This document shows positions 17,205-27,786 of a DNA stretch of 64,000 bases, piece after piece. Positions within the stretch are counted from its first letter, which is position 1, and each line of letters opens with the position of its first letter. This stretch comes from Thiomicrorhabdus sp. 6S3-12 (GTDB lineage Bacteria > Pseudomonadota > Gammaproteobacteria > Thiomicrospirales > Thiomicrospiraceae). The stretch spans positions 62,001 through 126,000 of the forward strand of contig NZ_JAGETW010000001.1 in the NCBI RefSeq assembly GCF_017571475.1, written 5' to 3'. Both the position numbers and the translations under genes were made by a program. Under the pieces are notes generated by a model, which saw only the letters and a list, made by a program, of their open reading frames with translations, did no database searches and was not told where the DNA came from.

Positions 17205-18506
17205 TTAATCTTTTACTCGGTAACGCGCCGAAGCAGCGTGCGCTTGCAGACCTTCACCGTCGGCCAACTCACCGGCGATCTTACCAAGGGTATTGGCACC
17301 GTCTTCAGAAACCATAATCAAACTTGAACGTTTCTGGAAGTCGTACACACCCAAAGGTGACGAGAAACGCGCAGTACGCGAAGTCGGCAGAACGTGGTTC
17401 GGACCGGCACAGTAGTCACCCAGCGCTTCAGCAGTATAACGACCCATAAAGATCGCACCCGCGTGACGGATCTTAGGCAACAACGCCTTCGGATCGTCAA
17501 CCGACAACTCCAAGTGCTCAGGCGCGATGATATTAATCATCTCGATCGCCTGATCTTCGTTGTCGACAACGATAATCGCACCACGGTCATCCAACGCTTT
17601 CTGAATAATTTCTTTACGCGGCATGGTCGGCAACAGCTTGTTCATGCTGTCGTAAACCTGAGCAGCGAAGTCGGCATCCTGAGTCACCAGAATCGCCTGC
17701 GCATCTTCATCGTGCTCGGCTTGTGAGAACAGATCAACCGCGATCCAGTCAGGATTGGTTTTACCATCGCAGTACACAAGAATTTCCGAAGGCCCGGCGA
17801 TCATATCGATACCGACGGTACCGAATACCAGACGCTTGGCCGTTGCAACGAAGATGTTCCCCGGACCAACGATTTTATCTACCGCAGGAACCGTCTCGGT
17901 TCCGTATGCCAGAGCCGCAACCGCTTGTGCGCCACCCAGCGTGAAGACGGCATCGACTTCGCAGATTGCCGCAGCCGCCAGCACCATTTCATTCACTTCA
18001 CCGTCCGGAGTCGGTACAACCATAATCAGTTTTTCAACACCGGCCACTTTGGCCGGAATCGCATTCATGATTACCGAAGACGGATACGCCGCCTTCCCGC
18101 CCGGAACATACAAACCTACGGAATCAAGCGGAGTAACCTGCTGACCCAACATAGTGCCGTCGGCTTCTTCGTAAGTCCAGGAATCCTGAACCTGACGCTC
18201 ATGATAGTCGCGAACACGCTTCGCGGAAATTTCCAACGCTTCACGCTGTGCTGCCGGGATGTTCTGCAACGCTTGCTGCAGACGATCCTTGGAGATTTCC
18301 AACTCGGCACCGCTTTGCAGTTCAAGACGGTCAAATTTAGCGGTATATTCCAACAACGCCGCATCACCTTCCTGACGTACGCGGGCACAAACTTCGTTAA
18401 CGATATCATTGACCGATTGGTTCGATACCGTTTCCCACGCCAATAGTTGATCTAACTCTTCTCTAAATCCTGCCGCATTGGCAGATAAACGACGAATATT
18501 TAACAT
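17205..18506 (-). CDS. hisD: Histidinol dehydrogenase
   Basis: HisD carries out the last two steps of histidine synthesis, oxidising L-histidinol to histidine with two NAD and a Zn ion. The length of 433 residues is standard. Visible blocks include [74 protein letters not shown] and [26 protein letters not shown]. It follows hisG with a 1-base gap. No other his genes are in the window, so the pathway is dispersed. Confidence 0.97.
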   Translation of the reverse strand: MLNIRRLSANAAGFREELDQLLAWETVSNQSVNDIVNEVCARVRQEGDAALLEYTAKFDRLELQSGAELEISKDRLQQALQNIPAAQREALEISAKRVRDYHERQVQDSWTYEEADGTMLGQQVTPLDSVGLYVPGGKAAYPSSVIMNAIPAKVAGVEKLIMVVPTPDGEVNEMVLAAAAICEVDAVFTLGGAQAVAALAYGTETVPAVDKIVGPGNIFVATAKRLVFGTVGIDMIAGPSEILVYCDGKTNPDWIAVDLFSQAEHDEDAQAILVTQDADFAAQVYDSMNKLLPTMPRKEIIQKALDDRGAIIVVDNEDQAIEMINIIAPEHLELSVDDPKALLPKIRHAGAIFMGRYTAEALGDYCAGPNHVLPTSRTARFSSPLGVYDFQKRSSLIMVSEDGANTLGKIAGELADGEGLQAHAASARYRVKD

Positions 18507-18507
18507 C

Positions 18508-19140
18508 TTACTTCTCGATCACTGATTTAAACTGTTGAACAATGTGGTTAATCTGGTTGAATTTGGTTTTGTAAGCGTGCTGATTTACGATCAGACGCGA
18601 ACTGATATCGGCAATATGCTCCATCGGCACCAGACCGTTGGCACGCAATGTATTCCCGGTATCCACTAAATCCACAATACGGTCGGCAAGATCGATCAGA
18701 GGTGCGATCTCCATGGAACCGTAAAGTTTAATCAGATCAACCTGCTCACCTTTTTGCGCATAATAAGCCTGCGCAGATTTAATATATTTTGTCGCAATTT
18801 TAAGACGATGACCATGAGGCTTCTCAACTTCCGGACCGGCCACCATCAATTTACATTTGGCAATCTGCAAATCCAGCAGTTCGTAGATATTATCCGTAGG
18901 CGCTTCCATCAGAACATCTTTACCCGCGACGCCGATATCGGCGGCGCCGTGCGCAACATAAGTCGGCGCATCGGTCGCACGGACAATCAACAGACGGATA
19001 TTGTCGTGATTGGTCGGGATAATCAGTTTACGGCTTTTGCTCGGATCTTCCAGCGGCTCAATCCCAGCCGCTTCCAGCAACGGCAAGGTATCCTTATAAA
19101 TACGCCCTTTGGACAAGGCGATCGTCAATTGTTCACTCAT
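18508..19140 (-). CDS. hisG: ATP phosphoribosyltransferase, short form
   Basis: HisG makes phosphoribosyl-ATP, the first committed step of histidine synthesis. At 210 residues it lacks the C-terminal regulatory domain of the long (about 300 residue) enzymes, so it is the HisG(S) type that needs HisZ for activity and feedback control. Blocks seen are [49 protein letters not shown]. HisZ is not in this window and should be encoded elsewhere. It is coupled to hisD. Confidence 0.95.
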   Translation of the reverse strand: MSEQLTIALSKGRIYKDTLPLLEAAGIEPLEDPSKSRKLIIPTNHDNIRLLIVRATDAPTYVAHGAADIGVAGKDVLMEAPTDNIYELLDLQIAKCKLMVAGPEVEKPHGHRLKIATKYIKSAQAYYAQKGEQVDLIKLYGSMEIAPLIDLADRIVDLVDTGNTLRANGLVPMEHIADISSRLIVNQHAYKTKFNQINHIVQQFKSVIEK

Positions 19141-19197
19141 AATTATCTAATCTGTAAATCGTTTTAAATTGGTTGCAAGACCGGCAATTCCGTCGAA

Positions 19198-20463
<1,266 letters not shown>

Positions 20464-20527
20464 TTAATTCCGCCCTAAAAGAAGACGCCCTGTTATTTGT
20501 TTTAAAGGTTTGTTTTTAGGCGTAAAT

Positions 20528-20749
20528 TTACGCCGGCGTTTGGGTTTTGATCGACAAAGCGTGCAGAGCACCGCTCTCGATATCCGCCTTAAAGATCTCG
20601 TTGACAATTCTATGACGTTGCAGCGGGCTCTTGCCCTCAAACGCATCGCTGGTAACCACGACAGCAAAATTGCAGTCTGCACCGCTGGTTTCAACCTGGC
20701 TTCCTGGCAGAACTTCTTGAATTTTCTGACGAATCGTTTCCGGTGACAT
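20528..20749 (-). CDS. BolA/IbaG family protein
   Basis: The 73-residue BolA-fold protein lies next to murA, the position of ibaG (yrbA) in E. coli. Visible are the helix-turn region LQRHRIVNEIF and the C-terminal HALSIKTQTP, which contains the His that can ligand a 2Fe-2S cluster shared with a monothiol glutaredoxin. The role in E. coli is linked to acid stress and iron-sulfur trafficking. It ends 70 bases before murA and follows the ABC-2 permease by about 18 bases, consistent with co-transcription. Confidence 0.9.
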   Translation of the reverse strand: MSPETIRQKIQEVLPGSQVETSGADCNFAVVVTSDAFEGKSPLQRHRIVNEIFKADIESGALHALSIKTQTPA

Positions 20750-20767
20750 AGTGACTCCTGAATAAAA

Positions 20768-21532
20768 TTATTGGCGTATTTTAACGCCTTTGTTTAATAA
20801 AATCAGATTTATCACCGAAACCGCCAGCAGGAACAGCAGCGTAACCGAAAGGCTCAACCAGATCGAAACATCCGCCTTTTCAAAAAAGCCGTAGCGGAAC
20901 CCATCGACCATATAGAAAAACGGATTGAAATGTGACAGCTGTTGCCAGAAATCCGGCAATGCCTTAATCGAATAGAAAACACCGCTTAAAAAGGTGAGCG
21001 GCATGATAATGAAGTTTTGAAATGCCGCCAGGTGATCGTACTTATCGGAAACGATCCCCGCCAGCATACCTAGTCCGCCCATCATCGCAGCGCTGAGTAT
21101 CGCAAAGATCAAAATCCAGTGCGGCGCCTGCCAGCTCAAATCGAACCCGATCGCACCGACAACCAGAATCCCGGCTCCGACAGCCAAACCACGAACAATC
21201 GCCGCCGCGGTAAAGGCAATATAAAACTCCAGAGGCGAAATCGGACTCAACAGAACAAAGGTCAGATTTCCGTGCATCTTGGACTGTATCAAACTCGAAG
21301 AACTGTTGGAGAAGGCGTTCTGCAAAATCGCCATCATAACCAAACCGGGAATCAGAAACTGGCTGTAAGCCAAGCCGCTGAATACATCCAGCTGCGAATC
21401 GATGACCTGACCGAATACCAGCAAATACAACAGCGTCGCGACAACCGGTGCAAAAATCGTCTGCACGGCCACCGAATAGAAACGACGTACTTCTTTAACA
21501 AAAAGCGCCCAGCACCCTGCCCAGTTCAACAT
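20768..21532 (-). CDS. ABC-2 type transporter permease (YadH-like)
   Basis: The 254-residue membrane protein has about six hydrophobic segments and the ABC-2 exporter signature region (FNPFFYMVDGFRYGF) near the C-terminus. The length and N-terminal WALFVKEVRRF block resemble E. coli YadH. Its start overlaps the ATPase gene, so the two form one exporter. It sits between the Mla operon and ibaG-murA, which suggests an envelope role, but the substrate is unknown. Confidence 0.88.
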   Translation of the reverse strand: MLNWAGCWALFVKEVRRFYSVAVQTIFAPVVATLLYLLVFGQVIDSQLDVFSGLAYSQFLIPGLVMMAILQNAFSNSSSSLIQSKMHGNLTFVLLSPISPLEFYIAFTAAAIVRGLAVGAGILVVGAIGFDLSWQAPHWILIFAILSAAMMGGLGMLAGIVSDKYDHLAAFQNFIIMPLTFLSGVFYSIKALPDFWQQLSHFNPFFYMVDGFRYGFFEKADVSIWLSLSVTLLFLLAVSVINLILLNKGVKIRQ

Positions 21533-22473
21533 GCCGCTTCTCCTGTTTCAGCAGAATGATCCGCCGTTAAATCGATAAACACCTCTTCCAGAGTTGCGTC
21601 GCGGCTGATAATGTCTTCAACCGGCACGCCTGCCTGGCTCAAATGCCCCAAAACATCCGCCAAAGCGACATCTTTATCAACACGGAAAACCAGTGCATTG
21701 GCTTCCGTTTCCACAAGAATTTCCTGTAACGGCTGCGGCAGTTGCGGAGTTTGCTGTAAATAGGATTTAGGAACGACGACTTTCAGGTAACGATAGGCAT
21801 GTTTCGACAACAGAGCCGAAGTCTGATCCAACGCTTTGATCTGCCCCTTCTGCATAATCGCGACGCGGTCGCAAAGCGTTTCCGCCTCTTCCAAATAGTG
21901 GGTGGTCAGAATGATGGTATGCCCTTTTTTGTGCAATTCGCGGGTAAAGTCCCACAAAGTACGACGCAGATCGACATCAACCCCGGCCGTCGGCTCATCC
22001 AGAACCAGTACCTGCGGTTTATGCACCAGAGCCATCGCAATCAGCGCACGACGCTTCATGCCGCCGGAAAGCTGGTGCGTCAGAGAATCCGCCTTATCGG
22101 CCAGCGCCAGACGCTCCAGCAGTTCATCGACCCAGGCCCGCTGCTCGCGCCCTTTAAGACCGAAGTAGCCGGATTGCAGCAGAAGCATTTCACGGATATT
22201 GAAAAATGGGTCGGCAATCAACTCCTGCGGCACCAGTCCCAAAGCGCGACGGGTCTGGCGATAATCGGCAACGACATCCTGCCCCATGACGCGAATCGTT
22301 CCCGACGAAGGAACGACCAAGCCGGACATGGCATTGATAAGCGTCGATTTACCGGCACCATTTGGCCCGAGAAGACCGAAAAACGCCCCCTCTTCGACAT
22401 TGAAACTTACGCCCTTAAGAGCCTGTAAGTCCCCATACTGTTTTTTTACATTGCAAAATTCAACGGCAGACAT
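21526..22473 (-). CDS. ABC transporter ATP-binding protein (YadG-like)
   Basis: This 315-residue ATPase partners the ABC-2 permease encoded immediately downstream with a 7-base overlap. Walker A is GPNGAGKSTLINAMSG, the signature LSGGMKRR, Walker B VLVLDEPTAGVD and the switch His in TTHYLEEAE. The C-terminal extension of about 90 residues is typical of YadG/DrrA-type exporter ATPases. The likely product is a two-gene exporter acting at the envelope. Confidence 0.92.
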   Translation of the reverse strand: MSAVEFCNVKKQYGDLQALKGVSFNVEEGAFFGLLGPNGAGKSTLINAMSGLVVPSSGTIRVMGQDVVADYRQTRRALGLVPQELIADPFFNIREMLLLQSGYFGLKGREQRAWVDELLERLALADKADSLTHQLSGGMKRRALIAMALVHKPQVLVLDEPTAGVDVDLRRTLWDFTRELHKKGHTIILTTHYLEEAETLCDRVAIMQKGQIKALDQTSALLSKHAYRYLKVVVPKSYLQQTPQLPQPLQEILVETEANALVFRVDKDVALADVLGHLSQAGVPVEDIISRDATLEEVFIDLTADHSAETGEAAC

Positions 22474-22512
22474 AAATAAAAAATAATCGAGTTATATTGA
22501 AAGAAGAGACAA

Positions 22513-22806
22513 TTAAGAGAGAACGACAACCAACTCTTCAAGGTCATAAAGATCAAGCAGTGTTTCCACCTGATCACCGGCATTAATCAGCTCAATCGGC
22601 TGTTCAGCCTTAACCGCCCAGTACGCGATCAACGCCAAAACCGAGCTGTCCACCTTGCGGCTGGAGGTAAAATCCACTTTACGTACCGGCAAAGTAAGGA
22701 CGCGGTTTTTTTTCAACCACTTATCCAGATTGGAAACAGTCAGATCTTCCGGGAGGATCAAGGTCGCCTGATCCTGTTGCCAATTCATTTCTAAGGGCTT
22801 TGCCAT
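22513..22806 (-). CDS. mlaB: STAS-domain protein MlaB
   Basis: The 97-residue STAS domain protein binds MlaF and stabilises the MlaFEDB complex at the inner membrane. Seen are VTLP-type beta strands and the conserved STAS loop RKVDSSVLALIAYW with Asp-Ser. Its place directly after mlaC fits the canonical mlaFEDCB order. Sequence similarity alone is weak, as usual for MlaB; context is decisive. Confidence 0.88.
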   Translation of the reverse strand: MAKPLEMNWQQDQATLILPEDLTVSNLDKWLKKNRVLTLPVRKVDFTSSRKVDSSVLALIAYWAVKAEQPIELINAGDQVETLLDLYDLEELVVVLS

Positions 22807-22815
22807 AAAATTCGC

Positions 22816-23472
22816 CTAATTTACAGCCGGTTCGGACTGGATCGGCGCAGAGTCGTTCTTTTTCAACTCGTCAATTACCGCATCTACCCCTTTCTGGTCG
22901 ATCATCGCACCGTAAACGTTACGGAAGCTGACCAGAGTACTGATATTGTTGAAAGTAAAATCGTACAACAGCCACTTCTGGCTTTCCTTATCCTGGAAAG
23001 CGCGATAAATGACTTCGACAACCTGACCGTCTTTCATGGTAATCGTCGAGGTAATTTCCGCACGACGCGGTTTCGGTTCCTTAACCTGATTGACCGAAGC
23101 GGAAACCACTTCCAGTTTCAGAAAGTTGCTGGAATAGCTGCGAATCAGATTCTTGGTAAAAGCCTCGATAAATTCCTGGCGTTGCTTATCGCTCGCAGAA
23201 CGCCAGTGAATTCCCATAACAAAACGGGCCATTTTCTCCTGAGCAACATATGGCAATACATACTCTTCTGCGAACTTAACCACTTCTTCGGTACTGCTCT
23301 GCAGCTTCTCGCGGTTTTCATCAACTTTGACAATCAGCAACTCGGAAAGTTCCTGAACCATTTTCCCCGGATCGTCCTGAGTTACCGCCTGTGCTTTCAG
23401 GCTCATCATGCCCAGGATAAATACCAATCCTAATGACAACCAGAATCCGACAGTGCGAACATTTGCGTTCAT
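22816..23472 (-). CDS. mlaC: Periplasmic phospholipid-binding protein MlaC
   Basis: MlaC ferries phospholipid between the MlaA-porin complex and MlaFEDB. The 218-residue precursor has a signal peptide (FWLSLGLVFILGMMSLKAQA). Tol-tol-Ttg2 family blocks follow: YVLPYVAQEKMARFVMG, ASDKQRQEFIEAFTKNLIRSYS and WLLYDFTFNNISTLVSFRN. The gap to mlaD is 1 base. Confidence 0.93.
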   Translation of the reverse strand: MNANVRTVGFWLSLGLVFILGMMSLKAQAVTQDDPGKMVQELSELLIVKVDENREKLQSSTEEVVKFAEEYVLPYVAQEKMARFVMGIHWRSASDKQRQEFIEAFTKNLIRSYSSNFLKLEVVSASVNQVKEPKPRRAEITSTITMKDGQVVEVIYRAFQDKESQKWLLYDFTFNNISTLVSFRNVYGAMIDQKGVDAVIDELKKNDSAPIQSEPAVN

Positions 23473-23473
23473 A

Positions 23474-23941
23474 TTAGTCTCCGCTTTCCGTAAACTTAAC
23501 TAAAAATTGCCCAATCAGCTCTTCCAGAACCAACGCCGATTGGGTGTATTCAATCTCGGAGCCGTCTTCCAGATACTCCATATCACCGCCCGGCGTAATA
23601 CCGATATACTGATCCCCCAGAAGCCCGGAAGTCAAAATTGAAGCAGAAGAATCAAGCGACAGTTCATTATACTGGCGATCAACATCCATCCACACACGCG
23701 CCTTAAAGGTCTTCTGATCAATGGTAATATTGGTCACGCGACCGATGACGACACCACTGAGTTTGACCGGCGCACGAACCTTAAGGCCGCCGATATTGTT
23801 GAACAGTGCGCTGATCTGATAGCTTGGCGTCTCTTTCAAAGCCGAAAAATTACTGACCTGCAAAGCGATCATCAGCAAGGCACCGAAGGTCATTACAACC
23901 AGAGCACCCACCCACATTTCAAATTTTGTCTTTTGTTTCAT
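23474..23941 (-). CDS. mlaD: Phospholipid trafficking protein MlaD (MCE domain)
   Basis: The 155-residue protein has one N-terminal membrane helix (about residues 10-32) and one MCE domain (SYQISALFNNIGGLKVRAPVKLSGVVIGRV, then LTSGLLGDQYIGITPGG). MlaD hexamers form the hydrophobic channel on the periplasmic face of the MlaFEDB transporter. The length is slightly under the E. coli protein at the C-terminus. Confidence 0.95.
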   Translation of the reverse strand: MKQKTKFEMWVGALVVMTFGALLMIALQVSNFSALKETPSYQISALFNNIGGLKVRAPVKLSGVVIGRVTNITIDQKTFKARVWMDVDRQYNELSLDSSASILTSGLLGDQYIGITPGGDMEYLEDGSEIEYTQSALVLEELIGQFLVKFTESGD

Positions 23942-23984
23942 CCTGACTCCTGATCAGCTCAAACGCTGTCAAACAACTGTTGCG

Positions 23985-24779
23985 CTAATCAAACATGATT
24001 GCGGTTAAGATAAAGTCCAGCCCGAGCACCCCTAAGGAAGCATGCACGACTGTTCGGGTCGTCGCCAGACTGACGCCTTCCGAAGTCGGCACGGCATTGA
24101 CCCCTTGAAAAAGAGACACGATCGCGATTAATACCGCGAAGGCGACCGATTTAATAATTCCGTTGATCACATCATCGTTCCAGTCGACCGAGGTGTTCAT
24201 CTGCGACCAAAAGGCCCCATTATCGACACCAAGCCAACCGACCGCAACCAGATAACCGCCGATAATCCCCATAGCGGTGAATAGCAACGCCAGCATCGGC
24301 AGCGCCAGAATCGCCGCCATAAAACGCGGCGCATAGATATATTTGAGCGGATCGACGGCCATCATTTCCAACGCCGAAACCTGCTCGGTAGAACGCATAA
24401 GACCGATCTCCGCCGTCAGTGCAGAACCGGCTCTACCGGCAAAAAGCAATGCCGCTACGACCGGCCCTAGTTCGCGTAACAGCGACAAAGCGGTCATAGT
24501 TCCGACCGCCTCTTCGGAGTTGTAGTCAACCAGCACATTATACCCCTGCAGACTCAACACCATGCCGACGAAAAGCCCGGCGGTCAGAATGATCGGTAAT
24601 GACAGTACGCCGGCGATATAGACCTGTTTAACCCACAGGTCAAAGCGCAGAAACGCTGCCGGCATTGCCGGCAGCATCGACAGGACAAACAGAGCGCCCC
24701 GCCCGATCAAAGCCAAGCCGGAAAGAAAGCTGGCTCCGATCGATCCCAGAAATTCACTGATTGAAAAACGACCCTGCAT
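23985..24779 (-). CDS. mlaE: Phospholipid ABC transporter permease MlaE
   Basis: The 264-residue permease has about five hydrophobic helices and the MlaE/YrbE blocks LTAGLFVGMVLSLQGYN, LRELGPVVAALLFAGRAGSA and GLMRSTEQVSALEMMAVDP. It lies between mlaF and mlaD. It forms the membrane dimer of the complex that moves phospholipids between the inner and outer membranes to keep outer-leaflet asymmetry. Confidence 0.96.
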   Translation of the reverse strand: MQGRFSISEFLGSIGASFLSGLALIGRGALFVLSMLPAMPAAFLRFDLWVKQVYIAGVLSLPIILTAGLFVGMVLSLQGYNVLVDYNSEEAVGTMTALSLLRELGPVVAALLFAGRAGSALTAEIGLMRSTEQVSALEMMAVDPLKYIYAPRFMAAILALPMLALLFTAMGIIGGYLVAVGWLGVDNGAFWSQMNTSVDWNDDVINGIIKSVAFAVLIAIVSLFQGVNAVPTSEGVSLATTRTVVHASLGVLGLDFILTAIMFD

Positions 24780-24830
24780 TTAAGTGCCCTAAATTAGTTA
24801 ACTAAACCTGATAAACAGTAATTCAAAAAT

Positions 24831-25640
24831 TTATTTTGCATCCCGCAAAGCGTTCAGGCTTTGCTGATAGGAATCTTTACTGAAATGGAATGGAACCGGT
24901 CCGTCGGCCAAACCATGCACAAACTGATTCACGAAAGGATTCGATTCCGACAAGATCGTCTCCTTATCGCCCTGCGCAATGATTTTTCCTTCCGAAATAA
25001 CGCAAACGTAATCGGCGATCGAAAGCACTTCATCCACATCGTGCGATACGACAACCGAGGTTAATCCCAAGGCCCCGTTCAGCTTGCCGATCAGTTCGAT
25101 CAGCACGCCCATGGTGATGGGATCCTGTCCGACAAACGGTTCGTCGTAAAAGATCATGTCCGGATCGAGCGTAATCGCTCTCGCCAGAGCTACGCGGCGA
25201 GACATACCGCCGGAAAGTTGTGCCGGCATCAGATGACGGGCGCCTCTAAGACCGACAGCCTGAAGCTTCATCTGCACCAAAGGCTCGATAATGTCATCCG
25301 GCAATTTGGTATGCTCGCGTAATGGAAAAGCAACATTTTCGAACACGTTTAAATCACCAAGAAGCGCTCCGCTCTGGAATAACATGCCCATTCGGCGGCG
25401 CAGTGAATACAATTTTGACCGCGACAGTTTATGCACATCCTGCCCGTCGACCAGAATCCGTCCTTTATCAGGCTGCAACTGACCCGCGATCAATTTCAGC
25501 AAGGTTGTCTTACCGGTTCCGCTCGGCCCCATAATCGCGGTCACCTTCCCTCGGGGAATCTGCAAACTGATGTCATCAAAAATGATCCGTTCGTCGCGCG
25601 AAAAACTGACACCTTCAATCTGAATTAAACTATCCGCCAT
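24831..25640 (-). CDS. mlaF: Phospholipid ABC transporter ATP-binding protein MlaF
   Basis: The first gene of mlaFEDCB encodes a 269-residue ATPase with Walker A GPSGTGKTTLLKLIAG, signature LSGGMSRRVALARA, Walker B MIFYDEPFVGQDP and the H-loop in VVSHDVDE. The C-terminal tail seen in MlaF, used for dimer swapping, is present. The likely operon promoter lies in 25641-25790, where no clear hexamer pair is seen. Confidence 0.95.
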   Translation of the reverse strand: MADSLIQIEGVSFSRDERIIFDDISLQIPRGKVTAIMGPSGTGKTTLLKLIAGQLQPDKGRILVDGQDVHKLSRSKLYSLRRRMGMLFQSGALLGDLNVFENVAFPLREHTKLPDDIIEPLVQMKLQAVGLRGARHLMPAQLSGGMSRRVALARAITLDPDMIFYDEPFVGQDPITMGVLIELIGKLNGALGLTSVVVSHDVDEVLSIADYVCVISEGKIIAQGDKETILSESNPFVNQFVHGLADGPVPFHFSKDSYQQSLNALRDAK

Positions 25641-25790
25641 GGCTCTCTACATTTATTTTTAGTTTTTCCAACTTGGGAAAGACGCAGTTTTAAGTACCGC
25701 GTTTAGTTTAACGTTTCCTAATAAGCACGCAAATAATTAAATTGTGAATATATTATTGCTGCCAAAGAACAGGGATCATGCCCGTTTAAA

Positions 25791-26429
25791 TCAATACCCC
25801 AACAGTTCCGCCACTGTTTTAAGGTTCTGCACCGAGCTGATCGACATTTCAGGATTGGCTACGCAGACAGGCACCGCCGAATCCTGTTGCGGAATAGAGG
25901 AGACAAGATCTTTCAGCAGATCGGCCTGCTGCTTGCCGTCCTGCGGCAAATCATTAATCCACGCCATCGGCTGGCCGGAGACAACAATACCGTCATTGCG
26001 CCATGACCAACCCGGAAACGTCAAACGGGACGAAACAAGCGTTACAGGTAGCCCCCGTATTTCGCTTGGCGGCAACAGCGTTTCCGCTAAAACCGCACAA
26101 CCGATCAAACGTTCGGCAAAGTCGCTCCCCTGCGTCAACTCAAGCAATTTTTCCAGATGCGCCAATTGCTCTTCGGCCACAATTAACAGCAGCAGTGTAT
26201 TCTCGTTCAGGCAATCGACAAAATCGTCAAACGGTTCTTCGTCCAAGCCGTCTTCAAGCAACCAAGCCAGCCATACATGCTGCGGAACTGCCGCCAGACG
26301 GAAGTGATTCAGGTAAAAATCCAAACGCCACTCTTCCGGCAAATCATCCGGATAAAAAGTATCCTGCCATTGCGAATACTGCCACCCTAGAGTGGTCACT
26401 TCCAAATTATCCAGTTTAAGATTTTCCAT
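25791..26429 (-). CDS. DUF72-like hypothetical protein
   Basis: The 212-residue soluble acidic protein has no signal peptide. Its N-terminus carries a pattern like that of the DUF72/YecE family, LGWQYSQWQDTFYPDDLPEEW followed by a Tyr/His-Phe pair. The rest (LLLLIVAEEQLAHLEKLLEL, GIVVSGQPMAWINDLP) is hard to place, and the C-terminus is shorter than typical DUF72 proteins. It may be a diverged or shortened member. It lies upstream of mlaF in the same direction, separated by 150 bases, so it may be transcribed on its own. The function is unknown; the family assignment is a visual judgement. Confidence 0.7.
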   Translation of the reverse strand: MENLKLDNLEVTTLGWQYSQWQDTFYPDDLPEEWRLDFYLNHFRLAAVPQHVWLAWLLEDGLDEEPFDDFVDCLNENTLLLLIVAEEQLAHLEKLLELTQGSDFAERLIGCAVLAETLLPPSEIRGLPVTLVSSRLTFPGWSWRNDGIVVSGQPMAWINDLPQDGKQQADLLKDLVSSIPQQDSAVPVCVANPEMSISSVQNLKTVAELLGY

Positions 26430-26758
26430 AAGGTCCCGTCACCCGCGATCACTCATATAACTCGAGCTAAAATGGTTACTCAAAATAAAAAGCCCGCCTA
26501 TTTTAGGAGCTAATGCACAGAATTGCCAAAATATCTAAACACAGAAACCGTACTGAGATTGTGACAAACTGTTGCAAAGCCTGCCAGAGTCTTTGCAAAC
26601 GGAGACTGCACGGACATCATGGGCGAAAAAACAAGCGACACCCAAACCGCCAACACCATAGATTGAATAGCATGAGTTATAAATATGTTTTATATTGTTA
26701 AACAATTTCCGCTATAATCTCAGCCCGAAAAAAGATAACTTACTGAATTCATACGCCT
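26430..26758. promoter_or_regulatory. Divergent intergenic region with a -10 box upstream of yrbG
   Basis: This 329-base gap separates the leftward DUF72-like gene from the rightward yrbG. A perfect TATAAT at 26713-26718 lies about 40 bases before the yrbG ATG; the -35 position is AT-rich but not a good match. A 62-codon plus-strand frame (26513-26701) has no ribosome binding site, is rich in His/Arg/Lys and is probably not a gene. No tRNA or clear terminator is seen. Confidence 0.4.
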
Positions 26759-27751
26759 ATGACAACAACACTTATCCTCCCAAGCTTGCTGCTCATAATC
26801 GGCCTGGCGCTTCTGGTTTGGAGTTCCGATGTCTTTATTGACGGCGCAGCCAGTACCGCGACGCATATGAAGATATCCCCCCTGATTATCGGTGTCGTCG
26901 TTCTTGGCTTTGGTACCTCTATGCCGGAAATCATTGTGGCGATTCTGGCAGCCTTGGAAGGCAGCCCTAGCTTGGCAATCGGTAACGCCATAGGCTCTAA
27001 CATCGCCAATATCGGCCTGGTTCTCGGGATTACCGCACTAATCACCCCCGTCATCGTAAAATCATCCATCCTCAAGCGTGAACTTCCGGTTCTTCTGGCG
27101 ATTTCGATCGGCGTTTACCTATTGGTTCTGGACGGAACCTTAGGTATCTGGGACGGCGTAATTCTGCTGATTGTTCTGGTAACCGTCATGACCTGGATGA
27201 TTAAAAGCAATAAAGCGCTTGATCCATCCGATCCTCTGGCGCAGGAAACCGCTCATGAGATGGAAGAAATCGCAGACCTCTCGCAGAAAAAAGCCCTGAT
27301 TTATCTGATCGGCGGCCTGATCATTCTGATGATCAGTGCGCGCATGATGGTCTCCGGCGCCGTGGAAATCGCCCAGTTTTTCGAAGTACCCGAAGTGGTG
27401 ATCGGTCTGACCATCATCGCTATCGGTACCAGCCTGCCTGAACTGGCCGCCGCCATTGCCGCCGCTCGAAAAAACGAAGCCGACCTGATTATCGGTAATA
27501 TCGTCGGCTCCAACCTATTCAACATTCTCGCGGTTCTCGCGGTGCCGGCCCTCCTGGCACCCTCGATTCTGGAACCGGAAATTCTGAATATCGACATGCC
27601 GTTCATGCTTGTCTTAACGGTCGCCATGTTGTTGCTGGCTCTATCCAGAGACGGCAAAGCAAAAATCAACCGTCTACGCGGCTTTTTGCTAAGCCTTGCC
27701 TTCTTGAGTTATTTGTATATGCTTTATCTGCGTTCCACCGGTTCGCTGTAA
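26759..27751 (+). CDS. yrbG: Calcium/sodium antiporter family protein (YrbG-like)
   Basis: The 330-residue membrane protein has two inverted repeats of the NCX/CaCA fold. The alpha-1 repeat reads VLGFGTSMPEIIVAILAALEGSPSLAIGNAIGSNIANI and alpha-2 reads IAIGTSLPELAAAIAAARKNEADLIIGNIVGSNLFNI, with acidic cation-binding Glu in each. About ten helices are visible. It heads the LPS-transport cluster, as yrbG does in E. coli, although its link to LPS is only positional. Confidence 0.93.
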   Translation: MTTTLILPSLLLIIGLALLVWSSDVFIDGAASTATHMKISPLIIGVVVLGFGTSMPEIIVAILAALEGSPSLAIGNAIGSNIANIGLVLGITALITPVIVKSSILKRELPVLLAISIGVYLLVLDGTLGIWDGVILLIVLVTVMTWMIKSNKALDPSDPLAQETAHEMEEIADLSQKKALIYLIGGLIILMISARMMVSGAVEIAQFFEVPEVVIGLTIIAIGTSLPELAAAIAAARKNEADLIIGNIVGSNLFNILAVLAVPALLAPSILEPEILNIDMPFMLVLTVAMLLLALSRDGKAKINRLRGFLLSLAFLSYLYMLYLRSTGSL

Positions 27752-27786
27752 AACCGACCAACATAAACCTGGGAAACTGAACGATT

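Noticed and set aside
26513-26701. 62-codon plus-strand open frame between the DUF72-like gene and yrbG
   Set aside because: There is no ribosome binding site, the composition is His/Arg/Lys-rich and it resembles no known protein; it overlaps the likely yrbG upstream region.
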